Of a stretch of 64,000 bases of DNA, positions 46,166-57,934 are shown piece after piece; within the stretch, counting starts at the first letter, position 1, and each line of letters starts with the position of its first letter. Source of the stretch: Vandiemenella viatica (Eukaryota > Arthropoda > Insecta > Orthoptera > Morabidae); NCBI GenBank assembly GCA_031002005.1, contig JARYHS010006964.1, positions 1 to 64,000 of the forward strand, in the 5' to 3' direction. The translations under genes were made by a program, and so were the position numbers. The notes beneath the pieces were generated by a model. It did no database searches. It had not been told where the DNA came from and saw only the letters and a program-made list of their open reading frames with translations.

Positions 46166-46854
46166 TACTTGAAGTGATATAGTAAATAATTTCTGGTTGA
46201 CACTAATAGTTTTATTCATGATATCCATTGCTCTCCTTCTGGCCTTCAAAATTTAAATGCATATCCTACTTAGAGCGTATGTACCTATATATTGGATTTC
46301 TGGAAATAGGTTTAGATTCAGTCTTTAAATTGGAATTCTGATATAACTTTCCTTATGAGGTACCAAACTAATTCTGACAGATCTACAACCCTTATTAAGT
46401 TTGCTAAATACTATATTCCTATTTTCAGTTATATTCAAAAATTCCTTTCCAGGAACAAGAAAAATTCACTGGCAAAGGTAATTAATCTTAGCAGTATTAC
46501 TACTATCTGAAGTATTGTGTGTCATTTATAGTCCTATATCTTTGCTTAAGGGATCGAAAATCGAGCCTTGTGTGTATCACCTAACTAGAAGCTCAGTGAT
46601 GGCCATATTCTGGTATCTCAAGATACGAACAGGAATCCCAAAAAAGGTTATGCTCTCAAGATGACCAAAATACTGATCACTGCCCGATACTGCATATTAC
46701 AATCGACACTGTTGTGGTTATGAGAGTCTAGTAAGCTACTATGAAAAAATACAATAGTATACTGATTTACTTAAAGATCTCAGAATTATTATTCCTTTAC
46801 TCTTTTATGTGACATATTGCATTCTATGTTCATATAGCTTTCTATTTTTTCCAG
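46166..46854. other. Intron 2, 3' end
   Basis: No gene. The last 20 bases are the pyrimidine-rich tract and acceptor (CTATTTTTTCCAG) of exon 3. Confidence 0.6.
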
Positions 46855-47055
46855 ATTGTTGTTTAAAGCACCATCATTATTGGAACTAGCCTGTGCATTC
46901 TGTGCACAGACATTTTTATCTCAGAGCTCTCTAACAAAACACGTCTTCTGCCATGTCTCTGCTATTTCTACCCCTTTATACATTTGTATACAGTGCTCTG
47001 AAGTATTTAAAGATGAGGTGAAACTAGAAATGCATAAATACATATCACAAAGCAG
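46855..47055 (+). CDS. C2H2 zinc-finger gene, coding exon 3
   Basis: This 201-base exon completes the Gly codon from exon 2 and ends AG/GTAATG. It encodes LLFKAPSLLELACAFCAQTF, then SQSSLTKHVFCH, and YICIQCSEVFKDEVKLEMHK. That is two C2H2-like fingers with non-canonical spacing: CAFC followed by H and H four apart, and CIQC followed by a single clear H. Such atypical fingers are common ahead of a canonical array. Acceptor, donor and phases all fit the model starting at 30922. Confidence 0.85.
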
Positions 47056-48905
47056 GTAATGGTAAGATTTCTTATTTTTTTTAAAAAAATTCTGTAACAG
47101 GTTAATTTCTTGTGCCAAAGTTTTGCACTAATGCTGGAGTTACATCCAATCATCACTTTAAGCCAATGACAAGTTACGTCTAATCCTATAAATAACAATT
47201 AGAAATTTGCATATATACAGTTGACTTAGTGAATATGATGTTTGCTGTTGTAACTATGCTGTTATAAATTTAGACCTATCTGCAATATCTTCTGAGAGTA
47301 ATGCAAAAGCAGCTTCTCTTGTGTCTGTTTTCAATATTACCTCACTCGGCATCTGTGGCTAACTAGTCTTGATTAGTAACATTCTCCAACTGCCAAAGTT
47401 TTTTTTTTTTGATGTGGCCATCATATTTCATTTTAGTCTGTACCCATATAAATTTAGCTGTAAAAAGGTTATTTCCTATAATTAGAAGTTTTGTTTTATA
47501 ACTAGCATTATTGCCATCAATTTGAGCAATTTACAAGTTATATATTTTCTGATAAGCAACAATCTGACTTGAGTATTTTTCGTAATGGTTACATATCTAG
47601 AAGCTATAGTATTTTGTATTTAAGTATGATATACCATTTCAGACTGTATTTCAAGACTGGTTCGTTTGTTACTAAATAGTGAATTTTTATTTATTTAAAA
47701 AATAAATTGTAAGCTATTTTTCTCTAATGTTTGATACACTTATTAGAAGTTAATCTAAGGTACCAAGTAAGAGATGATTTTTGATTTAACATAGATTTTT
47801 TTTCTATATGTGGTCTTATAAGTAATTACTCTATTGATATACTTTTGTTTTTATATATCACCATAATGTATTGTGAAGCAAATATAGGTGTCCACAATTT
47901 TTTTCGGTAACTGGTAACATTTGCTTAAGTTTTCATTCAATTGGTGACAAAATATCATTGAATTGAATTGCACTAAACTACATGCTCTGGTGGTAATTCC
48001 ACCACATTTCTAGTTAGTCCCCCCTTTATTGTTGTTATTTTTATTATCATTTTATTACTTTAAGTTTTATATTCCGTCACCATTTTTGGTAACTATTTCA
48101 TCACTTCCCTTGGTAATTTACGCCAATCTCTGACACTCCTACGTACAATACAAAATTCTCCAACTCCCTTATTGATGAAATTGAGGGCTAGTTTGATCCC
48201 ATAGTAATCTTCTTCTTTCCATGCTTTTTTCATCCAATATGCCTTCAAAGTCCCATCGCCAACATACGTCTTGTGCACTCCTAACATTCTCATCACCCTC
48301 TTCCTGTCCCAGCTCTATTATCATGTCCGTTACTGCCATGCTTCTGTGGAATTTTTTTTTTTTTTAAATCCAGTTGCTTTTCTTTGCATGCTATCCAACT
48401 CTGGAATTTTATACCCAAATTGTGGACCCAAAACTGCACCACTCTACTGAAGCAATGATCTGACCAAAGCTTTGTAACCTGTCATTTACCCTTAGATATA
48501 TCTATTTTATTGAAGTATTTCAGGAAACCCAATAACATTTTTAAAAAATACACATTTTTGCTTATGCATAACATTTCTTGAATATGAAAAAAATTGTCTA
48601 ATACTCAATTTCTTTTTGATAATATTTGTCTTATTGATGAGTTAACTATTTTATAAGAAGACTTATTCATTTGATTATATATTCTGTAGTAAAATAATAT
48701 TTCAATGGTATTTACTTTAAAAATATTGGAGTTTTCTTAGTATCTATACCTTATTCATCTCTCTTTAATGTTTAGTGTTACAAAACAATTTGATTCTTGA
48801 ATACTAAGTTTCCAGATGGGTTCATAATCAATTAGTGTAGCTATTTTTCAAAACTGTTTAATGTACTACCAGAGCATATCATTGTGGTTTTTTCTGTGTT
48901 CCCAG
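47056..48905. other. Intron 3
   Basis: AT-rich intron of about 1.85 kb containing a LINE fragment on the minus strand (48080-48495). It ends with a TTCTGTGTTCCCAG acceptor. Confidence 0.65.
48080..48495 (-). pseudogene. LINE C-terminal fragment in intron 3
   Basis: Minus-strand pieces read GYKALVRSLL, LGPQFGYKIPELDSMQRKA, MLGVHKTYVGDGT and IVRRSVRDWRKLPREVM. They align in order with the C-terminal region of the LINE at 57935-59280 (YKTLVRPLLEYGSV, YQIQELERVQKRA, RRVMGVYRAYTGDE), so they are the same or a close family. The fragment supplies the extreme C terminus missing there. A T run at 48350-48364 and frameshifts interrupt it. Confidence 0.75.
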
Positions 48906-49527
48906 GTGTTATTCTGATTGTGAAAGGAACATTTACACCAACAAGCAGAGACAATCTCTAGCTGAAAATATAAGAACCCATCTAGCAGTGCATGAAGTGA
49001 GTTATTTGAGTAAACGCCCATTTTCTTGTAAAGTATGCAGAAAATCTTTTACAACATCTGGGTCTCTTAACAATCATCAGAGGATTCATTCAGGTGAACG
49101 CCCATTTATTTGTGAAGTTTGTGGCAAATCTTTTACAGAGTCTGGGAAACTTAAGAATCATCTGAGGATTCATTCAGGGGAACGCCCATTTTCTTGTGAA
49201 GTTTGTAGAAAATCTTTTACTGAGTCTGGGACTCTTAAGATTCATCAGAGGATTCATTCAGGTGAACGTCCATTTTTGTGTGAAGTATGTGAAAAATCGT
49301 TTACAACATCAGGGAATCTTAAGATTCATCAGAGGATTCATTCAGGCGAATGCCCATTTATTTGTGAATTTTGGGGAAAATCTTTTACAGGCTCTGGGAA
49401 ACTGAAGAATCATATGAGGATTCATTCTGGCGAACGCCCATATTCTTGTGAAGTTTGTAGGAAATCTTTTAAAGAGTCTGGGAATCTTAAGAATCACCGG
49501 AGGATTCATTCAGGTGAACGCCCTTAA
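48906..49527 (+). CDS. C2H2 zinc-finger gene, last exon with six tandem fingers
   Basis: Starts at a CCCAG acceptor, completes the Arg codon from exon 3, and runs 207 codons to TAA. After a spacer (RCYSDCERNIYTNKQ) come six fingers in 84-base units with HSGERPF-type linkers, starting [45 protein letters not shown] and SCEVCRKSF. Finger 5 has Trp in place of the second zinc-binding Cys. The DNA-contacting segments are highly alike (TESGKLKNH, TTSGNLKIH), implying recent unit duplication. The TAA replaces the Tyr codon of a RPYSC motif and further finger units follow, so the array was once longer. Full model 304 aa, probably a nuclear DNA-binding protein. Confidence 0.9.
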
Positions 49528-50330
49528 TCTTGCGAATATTGTGGAATATCTTTTACAACATCTGGGACTCGCAATAATCATCAGAGGATTCATTCGGGTG
49601 AACGCCCATTTTCTTGCAAAATTAGTGGAAAATCTTTTACAAAGTCTGGGAATCTTAAGATTCATGAGAATATTCATTCAAGTTAACACTCATTTGTTTG
49701 TGAGTCTGTATAAAATCTATTACATCGTCTAGGATTGAGGTGAATGTTATTTTTCTTGTGAAGTTTGTGGAAAATCTTTTACGGGAATTAGGGAAACAGT
49801 TGCCATCAAAGTTCCATTTGTGGGAATGCCCAATTTCTTGTTAGGTTTGTGGAAAATAGTTTTCACTTTCTGGTAATCTTGAAGTATATAAGAGGATGCA
49901 TTTATGTGAAAGCTATTTTCACATGAAGTTCTGTAAAATGTTTTAGTGTGATATATAGTTTTATAAATCAATAAAAAATTAATTTATGTTAATGCCAATT
50001 TTTGTGTCTAGTTTGGAGAATATTCTATAATGCATTGTGTATGTTTTAAGAGTAATTAGTGGCTCAATGCTGATAATAACCCATATTGTTCTAAAGTTTT
50101 GGAAATATGTTACATAACATGACAGTTATGAATTGCAGAAGAAAGTTTCTTTCGATAAATGTCAATTTTCATGTCATGTTTTTCAAAAGTCTTTTATAGA
50201 ATCTAGGGATCTTTTAACTAACCAGAGGATTATTATGGATGATTGTTGAAGATTGTGTAATGTTTGTGACAATTCCTTTATATTGTGTTTGGATTTTAAA
50301 AGTTTTTGGATAATTATTTTGGCGACATGA
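49528..50330 (+). pseudogene. Decayed zinc-finger units past the stop
   Basis: In the same frame after the TAA come SCEYCGISFTTSG...HQRIH and SCKISGKSF...HENIH (second Cys lost), then a stop at about 49684. Further recognisable but frameshifted units occur to about 49945 ([11 protein letters not shown]) and faintly near 50160-50235. A polyadenylation signal AATAAA is at 49970-49975 and could end the transcript. These units would be 3' UTR of the shortened gene. Confidence 0.75.
49970..49975 (+). promoter_or_regulatory. Candidate polyadenylation signal of the zinc-finger gene
   Basis: AATAAA, about 440 bases after the stop codon and on the same strand, followed by AT-rich sequence. It is the first canonical hexamer I see downstream. 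Confidence 0.5.
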
Positions 50331-51633
50331 ATTCTTACCGAGTTCTACGTTATTTTCACTATAAATCTTTCCAGTAATCATGTTGGTATTTTTATGTAAC
50401 CATAGTAATAACTGCATCAAACCATTGTGCTCATAATATTACTCACAAGGTGTATGAATATGCATGTATTTTTTTCTACAGAAATAATTTAAGTGTCACC
50501 ATCTATTGTATTTTGGATGCAGAGCTAATCATAACAGATAATTAATTACTACTGCATCAATGCTTTTAATGCATAGAAGTTAATGTTTTTCTTTCCTTTA
50601 CTATATAGAAAATTTACATAATTCCCTTGGATTATTTTATGCTGTCACATTATTATCAAGATATATAAGTGCGCTGACTGTGTAATTTAAAATGTGAGAC
50701 TGTTTATTTAAAAATTATTTGGAAATATTATTGTATTATCGTAGGTTTGTAAACCATTATTAGAACACAAGGATAGCCTCAGTGAGTTGGTCGTAAAAGT
50801 TTATTTTGACTATTAAATTATTGCTTCATGTATTCTTTTGTTTTATTTGTAAAAAATATTACCTTTGACCAGAGAGTGTAAATATTGTTTCAGCAATGCC
50901 TTACTCTGGAACTTACCCAGGTATCCTTGCCTCCTACTCCATTGTTCACAAGGGAGTGTCAATAAACTATATTGTTCCTTTGTGGCCTCACCCAACAGAT
51001 GGAATGTAATTTGTTGATATTGACAGTCTGTGCTTCTTTCTGTTGCTAAACAATCATTAAAATTATTGGGTAAATAATTAACATGACTGATATTTGCATC
51101 ATAATTTTTTTTTAGTTATTTGTAAATATCCTAAACCACATGGTGTCCCTAAACTCTTCTGTAAATGATGAATTATTGAGAAAACATGTCCAATAGCTTG
51201 GGGATTCTTCTCTACTTGTGGTGTTACTGAAAAGAATTCTTATCACCTTATTCATAATTTTGTATTAATTGATTAATTGGTACAAACTATATGCACCACA
51301 TAAAAAAGATAAGAGGAGATACATGTTTAGTTGTATTTGTTATGGCTCTATCATCTTTCTCTCTACATAATTAGAGGATGATTGTGCTTTACGTTTTGGA
51401 AGTTGAAAACATGCTGGGAAAACATGTACTGCTTAGTGATATATTACATCACTTTCACTCTTTAATCTAAATCTATCACATTAGTGAGCCATAGAATTAA
51501 AGATACTATGATATTTATTTAATAAACTAAAATATTATTATTACAATAATTATTTCTTTAACTAATGGTGTGGTGACATGTTCTAAGTACACATAAAACG
51601 AATGCAAACTTTTGCCGTTGGAGGGTGAATGGG
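50331..51633. other. Gene-free AT-rich stretch
   Basis: No gene or clear repeat recognised. It ends at a piggyBac-like terminus at 51609-51637. Confidence 0.5.
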
Positions 51634-51637
51634 TTAA
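51609..51637 (-). mobile_element. Second lone piggyBac-like end
   Basis: Reverse complement reads TTAA (51637-51634) then CCCATTCACCCTCCAACGG. It is similar in layout to the end at 23054 (CCCTTTGACTACCAACGGG). No matching opposite end was found upstream. Weak. Confidence 0.3.
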
Positions 51638-54600
51638 ATCTTTTGTGAAATCTGAAATTTGAGCCAAGCTATCATGTGCTTTATGCTTCTAATACATGAT
51701 ACTGGCCAGCAGGGGTCATATATTTCAGACCCATGTCGTCCTAGAGCTATGGCTTTGTTACATGCATGCATGTGGGTATATCGTTTGTCTATACTACAAG
51801 GTGAACTAAATTATATGAATAAATATCTGCATGCTGTTGTGTATTTTTTTACGCTATTTTAAATTTGCCAAATGAAGTGACTGAAAAATTTTGTAGCTCG
51901 GCTTGGACCCACCACTTTTTCCCACCTGTAGCGCGATGCAGCAATCTCCTCCTCTCCCCCTTCAACCCGACCATGTGCTTTATGGATGCTCCCTAAATAC
52001 TTGAGAGAGGCCACTCCCATATCTAGTGCTGTGAATAAGGAACAGGTGTAACATAACACCAAATGATCATTATCTATTTGTATGAAGGATTGATCATTGA
52101 CATTTATAGATTATTCAACTATTGCCAAGATTAATGTAACATAGACTCCATTCATAAATATAACATAACATTATTTAATCCATATATTTTCTTTGTTTTT
52201 CTGACATTATTTTTAAACATTACAGCTTCCAAGATAATATAATTATAGTAAAATAAAGGAAGAGCTGAAGTTGTGCGTGTTTCACACGTCTGGAGAAATA
52301 TAATTGGTTAAATTTTATTAAATTCTGCGCTTATCTTCGTTCACACATCAATAGTGTAATAGGAAAAAGTATGTTGTTTTACCATAGTACATGAATAAAT
52401 CACTAAGTGCGTTGTGTGAGCTGTAAGGCTTTGCCCTTCCATTGGGGAGGACACAGGTTCGCATTACTATTCCGCCATCGAGATTCGGTATTTCCATGGT
52501 TTTCCGCAAATTGCGCCAGGAGAATTCTGGGATGGTTCATTCAATAGTTCATGACCAAATTCATTCCTGCTACTGTCCCCAGTCCTTTCCAGATACTAAT
52601 GAACTCGACGTCGACTGAGGCATAAATATAGAACCAAAAAGAAGAAAGTACTGGCCGATTCACAGCAATAAGATCTCATGTGATAATGATCCGTGGTTCT
52701 GAGTTTTGGAGTTATTTTTTAAAATAGTGGTACAGAACCATTGTAAAATAATAGGAACCAACCATGCATTGAAATAACATTATGTCATGGCTGCCATTCA
52801 AATGAGAAAACAAATCTTATGTGAGTGGTGGAGGCAAAACAATAGTTTTTTTTAAAAATATTTAAGTAAAATCAAAATGGTTCTCTGCTAACGAAAAGTG
52901 AACAATTTTCAAGAATTTGTGGCAAAACTTGTTTCAAAAGCTATTTGCCTCAGGTGTCTACTAATTTGAATGTCTGTAACATATATTTATTATGACTGTA
53001 TCACTTAATGAATTTTAAAGCCGAAGAAAACTGATAGAGCTATTGTATTGTATTTTAATTCTATTAAAGTACAATGCTTTATATTACTGTGCTGCTTGTC
53101 TGGAACATATTCAAAAATTTTACTGCTAATTTTACGCTTATGGAATTTACCATATGTGGTGGACCAGCTACTATTTTTGGCACTGCCACCAATGAGAAGG
53201 AGAACTTATATGTGGGTAGTAAACCCCATGTCATGTGAGCGGTAGATTGCGTAAATGATAATCCAGCTGGTTATGTACAGTTTTGTACGTGGTAGCAATT
53301 TAACAACCCGTTAGTCCTTCCATTCCCTTATTCCAGCCAGGTCAGTTAGAGCTTTGCGACTAATGCCAGAACTAACAAATCTCCCTTAACTTCCCACTGT
53401 ACTGTATCATCCCAAAATAGCTACCGGTGTCTGATCAGGTTCCTTCCTATCTGTATTTATTGTTACGCTGTGGCTGCTTTAGGATACGTGGGTGGTAGGT
53501 AAAATTAAAAAAAAAAAAAAAGTATTTCTATTAACAGTGATGTATTTCACTCGCAGCTGGCAACATCACTAAAAACTGGTGTCTGATATTGTAATGGATT
53601 TTTCAATTTATGTTTATAAGTAACTTCCTTGATTCCTCATTCAAATACTTTATAACAGACTAAAGTAAATCTTACTTTGTGTCTAAATCATTTAATATTG
53701 GGACGCGGCGCTAAGCATGATAGATGGAAACTATTTACGATTGCGAAATCCTTCGATTACAAACATAACATTTCTTCCTCCCTTACGCCTGGAATCATGT
53801 GCCAACTTGTGCTCATAGGCATCTTCCCCTGTACTGCCAATATTTGTGTATCCCATAATGTTTGTCCATTACGCCAGTTCTATGATTTAAAATCAGTGCA
53901 GGTCCCTAAGTGCCACAGTTGAACCACACTGTGAGGCGCGTAAATCTAGAAATGGTGGTGTAACAAGAAAAACAATTAATTAAGGGTTATGATGGGTATT
54001 TCAATATTTTATTTATACATATTGACTGCTAGTAGCAAGCGCAAGCGAGGTTATATCTAGCCAAGACCGCTGAGTTACAATACCAGAAACCACTTAGTGC
54101 AAGGCTGTGCGCATTTAGAGCAAACGTCATAGAGCATTGAAACTTACACAGTGTGCAAATAAATACCCTAGCGCCCGTTTATATATTATTTCTATCAACA
54201 ACCATGTAGCAGGTAACCGTGTTTGGTAATGTACGGTCGGATTATAATCATATTAGCTATTCAGTGTGTTATTATTATTTTTTTAAATGTTTAAGTTTAT
54301 CAGTTGTATGCCTATAAAGAATTCGTTCAGATATTTAGCGATATCACGTTGGTGGCACTGTAGCAATCGTAATGAGTGTGTTGCATGTGTCTTTCCTTCT
54401 ATGGTAAACTCAATCTCTTGCTGCAGATTAATTGTATATTACGTTTTTTGTAATTAAACAGTTGTTCATTTTAGCTATTGTTACTTCACAGTCATTAAGT
54501 TAGTGCTCGAGTTGTTTCAGATAGAAATTGTGTTGAGTATATTTGGTGATATGTGACGTATGTAAGCTTTGTTTAAGATCTAATTAGTATTACTATTAAG

Positions 54601-54758
54601 AGCAGCTCTGTATCTCTGCCTTAACAGCTAATCACTTCAGTGTTATTTATTTATCCTCACTAAAAACATCTCGGAGCTCAAGAATATGTAGCCTGTAATA
54701 TATAGCTTATAATTTATCAACGCTTCTAGAACACAAAAACTCAGTAACATAATAATAA
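51638..54758. other. Gene-poor region with a SINE
   Basis: No gene recognised. An old SINE lies at 52418-52628. An A run of 15 bases is near 53507-53521. Short open frames have no motif. Confidence 0.5.
52418..52628 (+). repeat. Old tRNA-derived SINE
   Basis: The B-box-like CACAGGTTCGCATTACTATT is followed by body CGCCATCGAGATTCGGTATT, TTCCATGGTTTTCC and CCAGTCCTTTCCAG. Order and spacing match the SINE family at 26851-27106. Confidence 0.65.
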
Positions 54759-55010
54759 GGCCCACAGAGTGGACTATTTTCCCCAAGTACATCACAGAGG
54801 TGCTGCAGAGGAAAGGCATTTGTTCTGCCTTGGGAATTATGAATTTGGACACCACTATTAGGTGGGGCTTCACTAGGCATGGCCTACACGTTAACTAAAG
54901 GGGCAAAGTGGTGATTGTTGAGTTGTCAGCTAAAGATGTAAAGGATCCCACTTTCGGTGACAATGCGGTCAGGAGCGTGTCATTTTTAGATTAGCGGCTG
55001 TAGGGTAAAG
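54759..55010 (+). pseudogene. Possible LINE ORF1 esterase-like (SGNH) fragment
   Basis: The plus strand reads TIFPKYITEVLQRKG and then TTIRWGFTRHGLHVN, stop, RGKVVIVELS. The phrase TRHGLHLN-x-RGK marks the C-terminal end of SGNH-hydrolase-like domains found in ORF1 of some CR1/Jockey-type LINEs. Only this end is visible and it contains stops. Family assignment is tentative. Confidence 0.45.
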
Positions 55011-55463
55011 GATGAAAATGAGCTACCAAAGTGACTTTAGTTGAGGAGTTATAAAAATAAATCAAAATCTCTGTTAAGCAAAAGATCAAGCAATCCTGAA
55101 TCACTGCTGGTGCTGTATCACCTTACCGCCGTGGCATGCTGTATTTACACGAGCAATATATTGCAATGTTGGTGGTTAGTGTCTTGAGTGATATCTTAGC
55201 TGGTCAAAACGAACATACATACATATAAAAAATACAAAATTTATAATGGTTCTAATACAACCACATATCCACTTTTTCTAATACCATTGGTACATAATTG
55301 TGACGTGACGTTTGTTTGTGTGTGATAAAGAACCTTTCAATTACAGTACATTCTACTTCGTCTATTTCATTTTAAAAATTACTTCTTTCAACAGTGAATT
55401 TTTATTAGCGCTTCAAAATATATATATTGTGTTAGCCAAAATATATTATTTTGGCGTGGTGTA

Positions 55464-56035
55464 CACTGATCAGCCAAAACATTATGAACACCTACCTGTT
55501 AGTGTGTTGGCCCGTCTTTGGAGCACAACACAGCAGCGATTTGGAGTGTCATGTATTTGAAAAATCTTGTTAGGTTTCCGGAGTTGTCTAGCACCAGATG
55601 TCTACTGCACAAGTTAAGCAATTCCCTTAAATTATGGGCGGGTGGTTTGTGGGCTCGACTCCTGAGAATGAACATCTCGGAAACGGCGAGGCTGGTCGGC
55701 TGTACGCGTGCTACTGTAGTGAGCATCTATGCAGAGTGGTTGAAGGACAGTGACTGGAGGTCGGAGGCTTGCCAGCTCTGTAAAGCGGGATTGGCAGCGA
55801 TCTGTAGTTGACCTGACAGCAGAGTACAATGCTGGTGCAGGCACAAGTGTTTTGGAGCACACTGTTGTCAGAGCAGCCACAGATCGCCGCCTACCCCGCT
55901 TTACGGTGTGGGGAAGCCTCCACAGAATACTGTAAATGTACGAACACGTGAGACTTTTAAGATGGATAAAGGAATTTATGCGAGACTAGGTTACGGCTGA
56001 CCGTCTAGCCTCACTGTCTCGCCGTGCATGAGGAC
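55464..56035 (+). mobile_element. Tc1/mariner-like remnant with HTH domain
   Basis: The left end CACTGATCAGCCAAAACATT follows TA, and I recognise it as a widespread Tc1-like terminal sequence. Within 55670-55760 the frame reads MNISETARLVGCTRATVVSI and YAEWLKD, a helix-turn-helix of Tc1-type transposases. RLASSVKRDWQRSVVDLTAEYN-like sequence follows (55765-55830) in another frame, typical of the second HTH. No catalytic domain and no right end are seen. 3'-truncated. Confidence 0.7.
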
Positions 56036-56044
56036 ATTAAACAA

Positions 56045-56115
56045 ACAACCGAGCGACGATGCACTGGCCTCACACTCGTGATGACGAGGGTTCGAATCCC
56101 CTTTAGGGTTTTCAC
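56045..56115 (+). repeat. tRNA-like SINE head fragment
   Basis: GATGCACTGGCCTCACACTC is followed by GAGGGTTCGAATCCCCTTTA, a perfect B box (GGTTCGAATCC). No convincing cloverleaf acceptor stem is seen, so this is a SINE head rather than a tRNA gene. Confidence 0.5.
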
Positions 56116-57934
56116 TTTTGGGTTTTGCATTTTTTCCCGCATAATGCATTCCAATGTCAGTATGATTGTTTCAGATGGCCATGGAAGAAATATTTCCCAC
56201 TCCTTTGCCCAAGTTCTTGCTCGCTTTTTATGACCTCGGCATAAAAAAGTTTTCGCAACTCTCCTTAAGTAACAGTAAATCCCAAACAGCATAACCCACG
56301 ATTCAAGAACAGTGTGTTCGTTGGTAACATAAAAATTTTCATAGACTGGAGACTTAACTGTGCAAATGTTGGAATAAACACATTTCTGCATCAAAAACAA
56401 TTTTGTCTTACAAGACTTAATTTCTAGAAAAGCTACGGAATGCACTTAAAAATGGTCCAACGTAGTAGTAGAATGTAACAACGTAGTGATATCGTCAGCC
56501 TGCCGTTAAATAAACCGATGCACTTATTTATAGCAATAAAAGTTATCGTCAGTTCGATATAGTCTACATTCAAACAAACGTATCACTTATGCATGTGTTT
56601 TAATCCGCTCTAATCTAGTTTTGTACGTATTTTTTGTGTGTGCGATGCGAGCAGTGTGTATAGAATGTCGCCATACTTTGTGGATGTTGAAGCAGCTCTG
56701 AGTTGTCGAGAGCGCTGATTGAAGACATTTCCATGCGTCGCTATACTCAAAGTGACATCCTCGTCATTATGGCTGCACGTCGTATTCGATGTTCTTAAGG
56801 GAGCGTGTGCCGACTTGAATAACATGTTCGGCGTCGGACACGTGGGACAAATCGCATCACATTTTTCGTTTAATTATTTCCGAATTCTATGTTTCAGCCC
56901 CGTTTGTCATTCTAATTATACTAGTATCTGGTTTAAAATCGAAAAGTAGAGAAGGAAGGCTGGTTGTTGCTTTTAAGGTGAAACTACGTACTATCACCGT
57001 CAGTGAAACCGTTGGATACAACATGTCTGCTGTGTAAGCATGTGTGTGTGAGAAGCTGCTTGGCATGGCCAGACTGCTGTTTAGCTCTTGTTTTAAAGAA
57101 TTTGTCAGCTGCTGGATGGTACATGAGTAGATGGTTTCTTACTATGTGGTTTCTATATAGGCAGCGAATCAATAGATTTTCAGCTGAATCAAACGACTTT
57201 CGTTTTTCTGAAATTTTAAATAAATAAACATAGGGAATAATTCCTTTGTATAATATTGCTGGGAGTAGAACTTGTAACGCCTGAGACAATACAAGTTGCA
57301 ACCTGCCAACCTGTTTGGATTTCCTTTTTTATTCCATGGATTGTGATGAAAACCGATTTAAAAAAATACCAATCCCTTATTGATTTCCAAAACTGCAGAG
57401 TCGAAAATTCATTTGCAATATGCAGTGGTAGGCGGCCTGCTCGAGTTTACAGGGATGCCATTGCATTATTCTGGAGTTTCGTGGTTTTCGAAACAAAAAA
57501 ACTATTTTTTTTTTAAATCTTTGACAATAGAGAAGATAACTTTTACCATTCTTTTATTTTTATTTTTACGAAAATCTGTATGGATCGTTCACTAATCGAG
57601 TAAATAATATGGCTACATTTGAAAAATTCTGAGAATATTTTCAAAAAGTTTGTGTAAGCTACATTAATTAGTTGAGAGTGATGTTTTTTTGGGATGTTAA
57701 GTTGTACGCCGTGGAGACGCCACACTCGGTAGACTGTTTTGTCACTCAGCCATTTTTTGTCAGCGTTTCTGGTAAATTATTCATAGTTTACCGTGGTATT
57801 TCATCCCAATCCCTGACACCATTACCTAAGACAGAGAATCTTCCTACACACTTATCTTATGCCTGAAATCAAATCAGTGAAAGCATTAGGGACAATGAAT
57901 TAGAAACAGGCAGGGTCTAATTCGGAGAACGAGC
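56116..57934. other. Gene-free stretch
   Basis: Opposing open frames of 70-145 codons (for example 56011-56445 minus and 56984-57301 minus) show no motif. No gene is supported. Confidence 0.45.

Noticed and set aside
49081..49690. Regular repeat spacing suggesting a CRISPR-like array
   Set aside because: The units are 84-base coding zinc-finger repeats in a eukaryotic sequence.
49196..49732. Alternate-frame ORFs in the zinc-finger exon (69 and 94 codons)
   Set aside because: Repetitive out-of-frame reading of the 84-base finger units. The continuous C2H2 frame is clearly the real one to 49527.
56011..56445. 144-codon minus-strand ORF
   Set aside because: It overlaps a SINE-head fragment and a Tc1-like remnant boundary and shows no domain.
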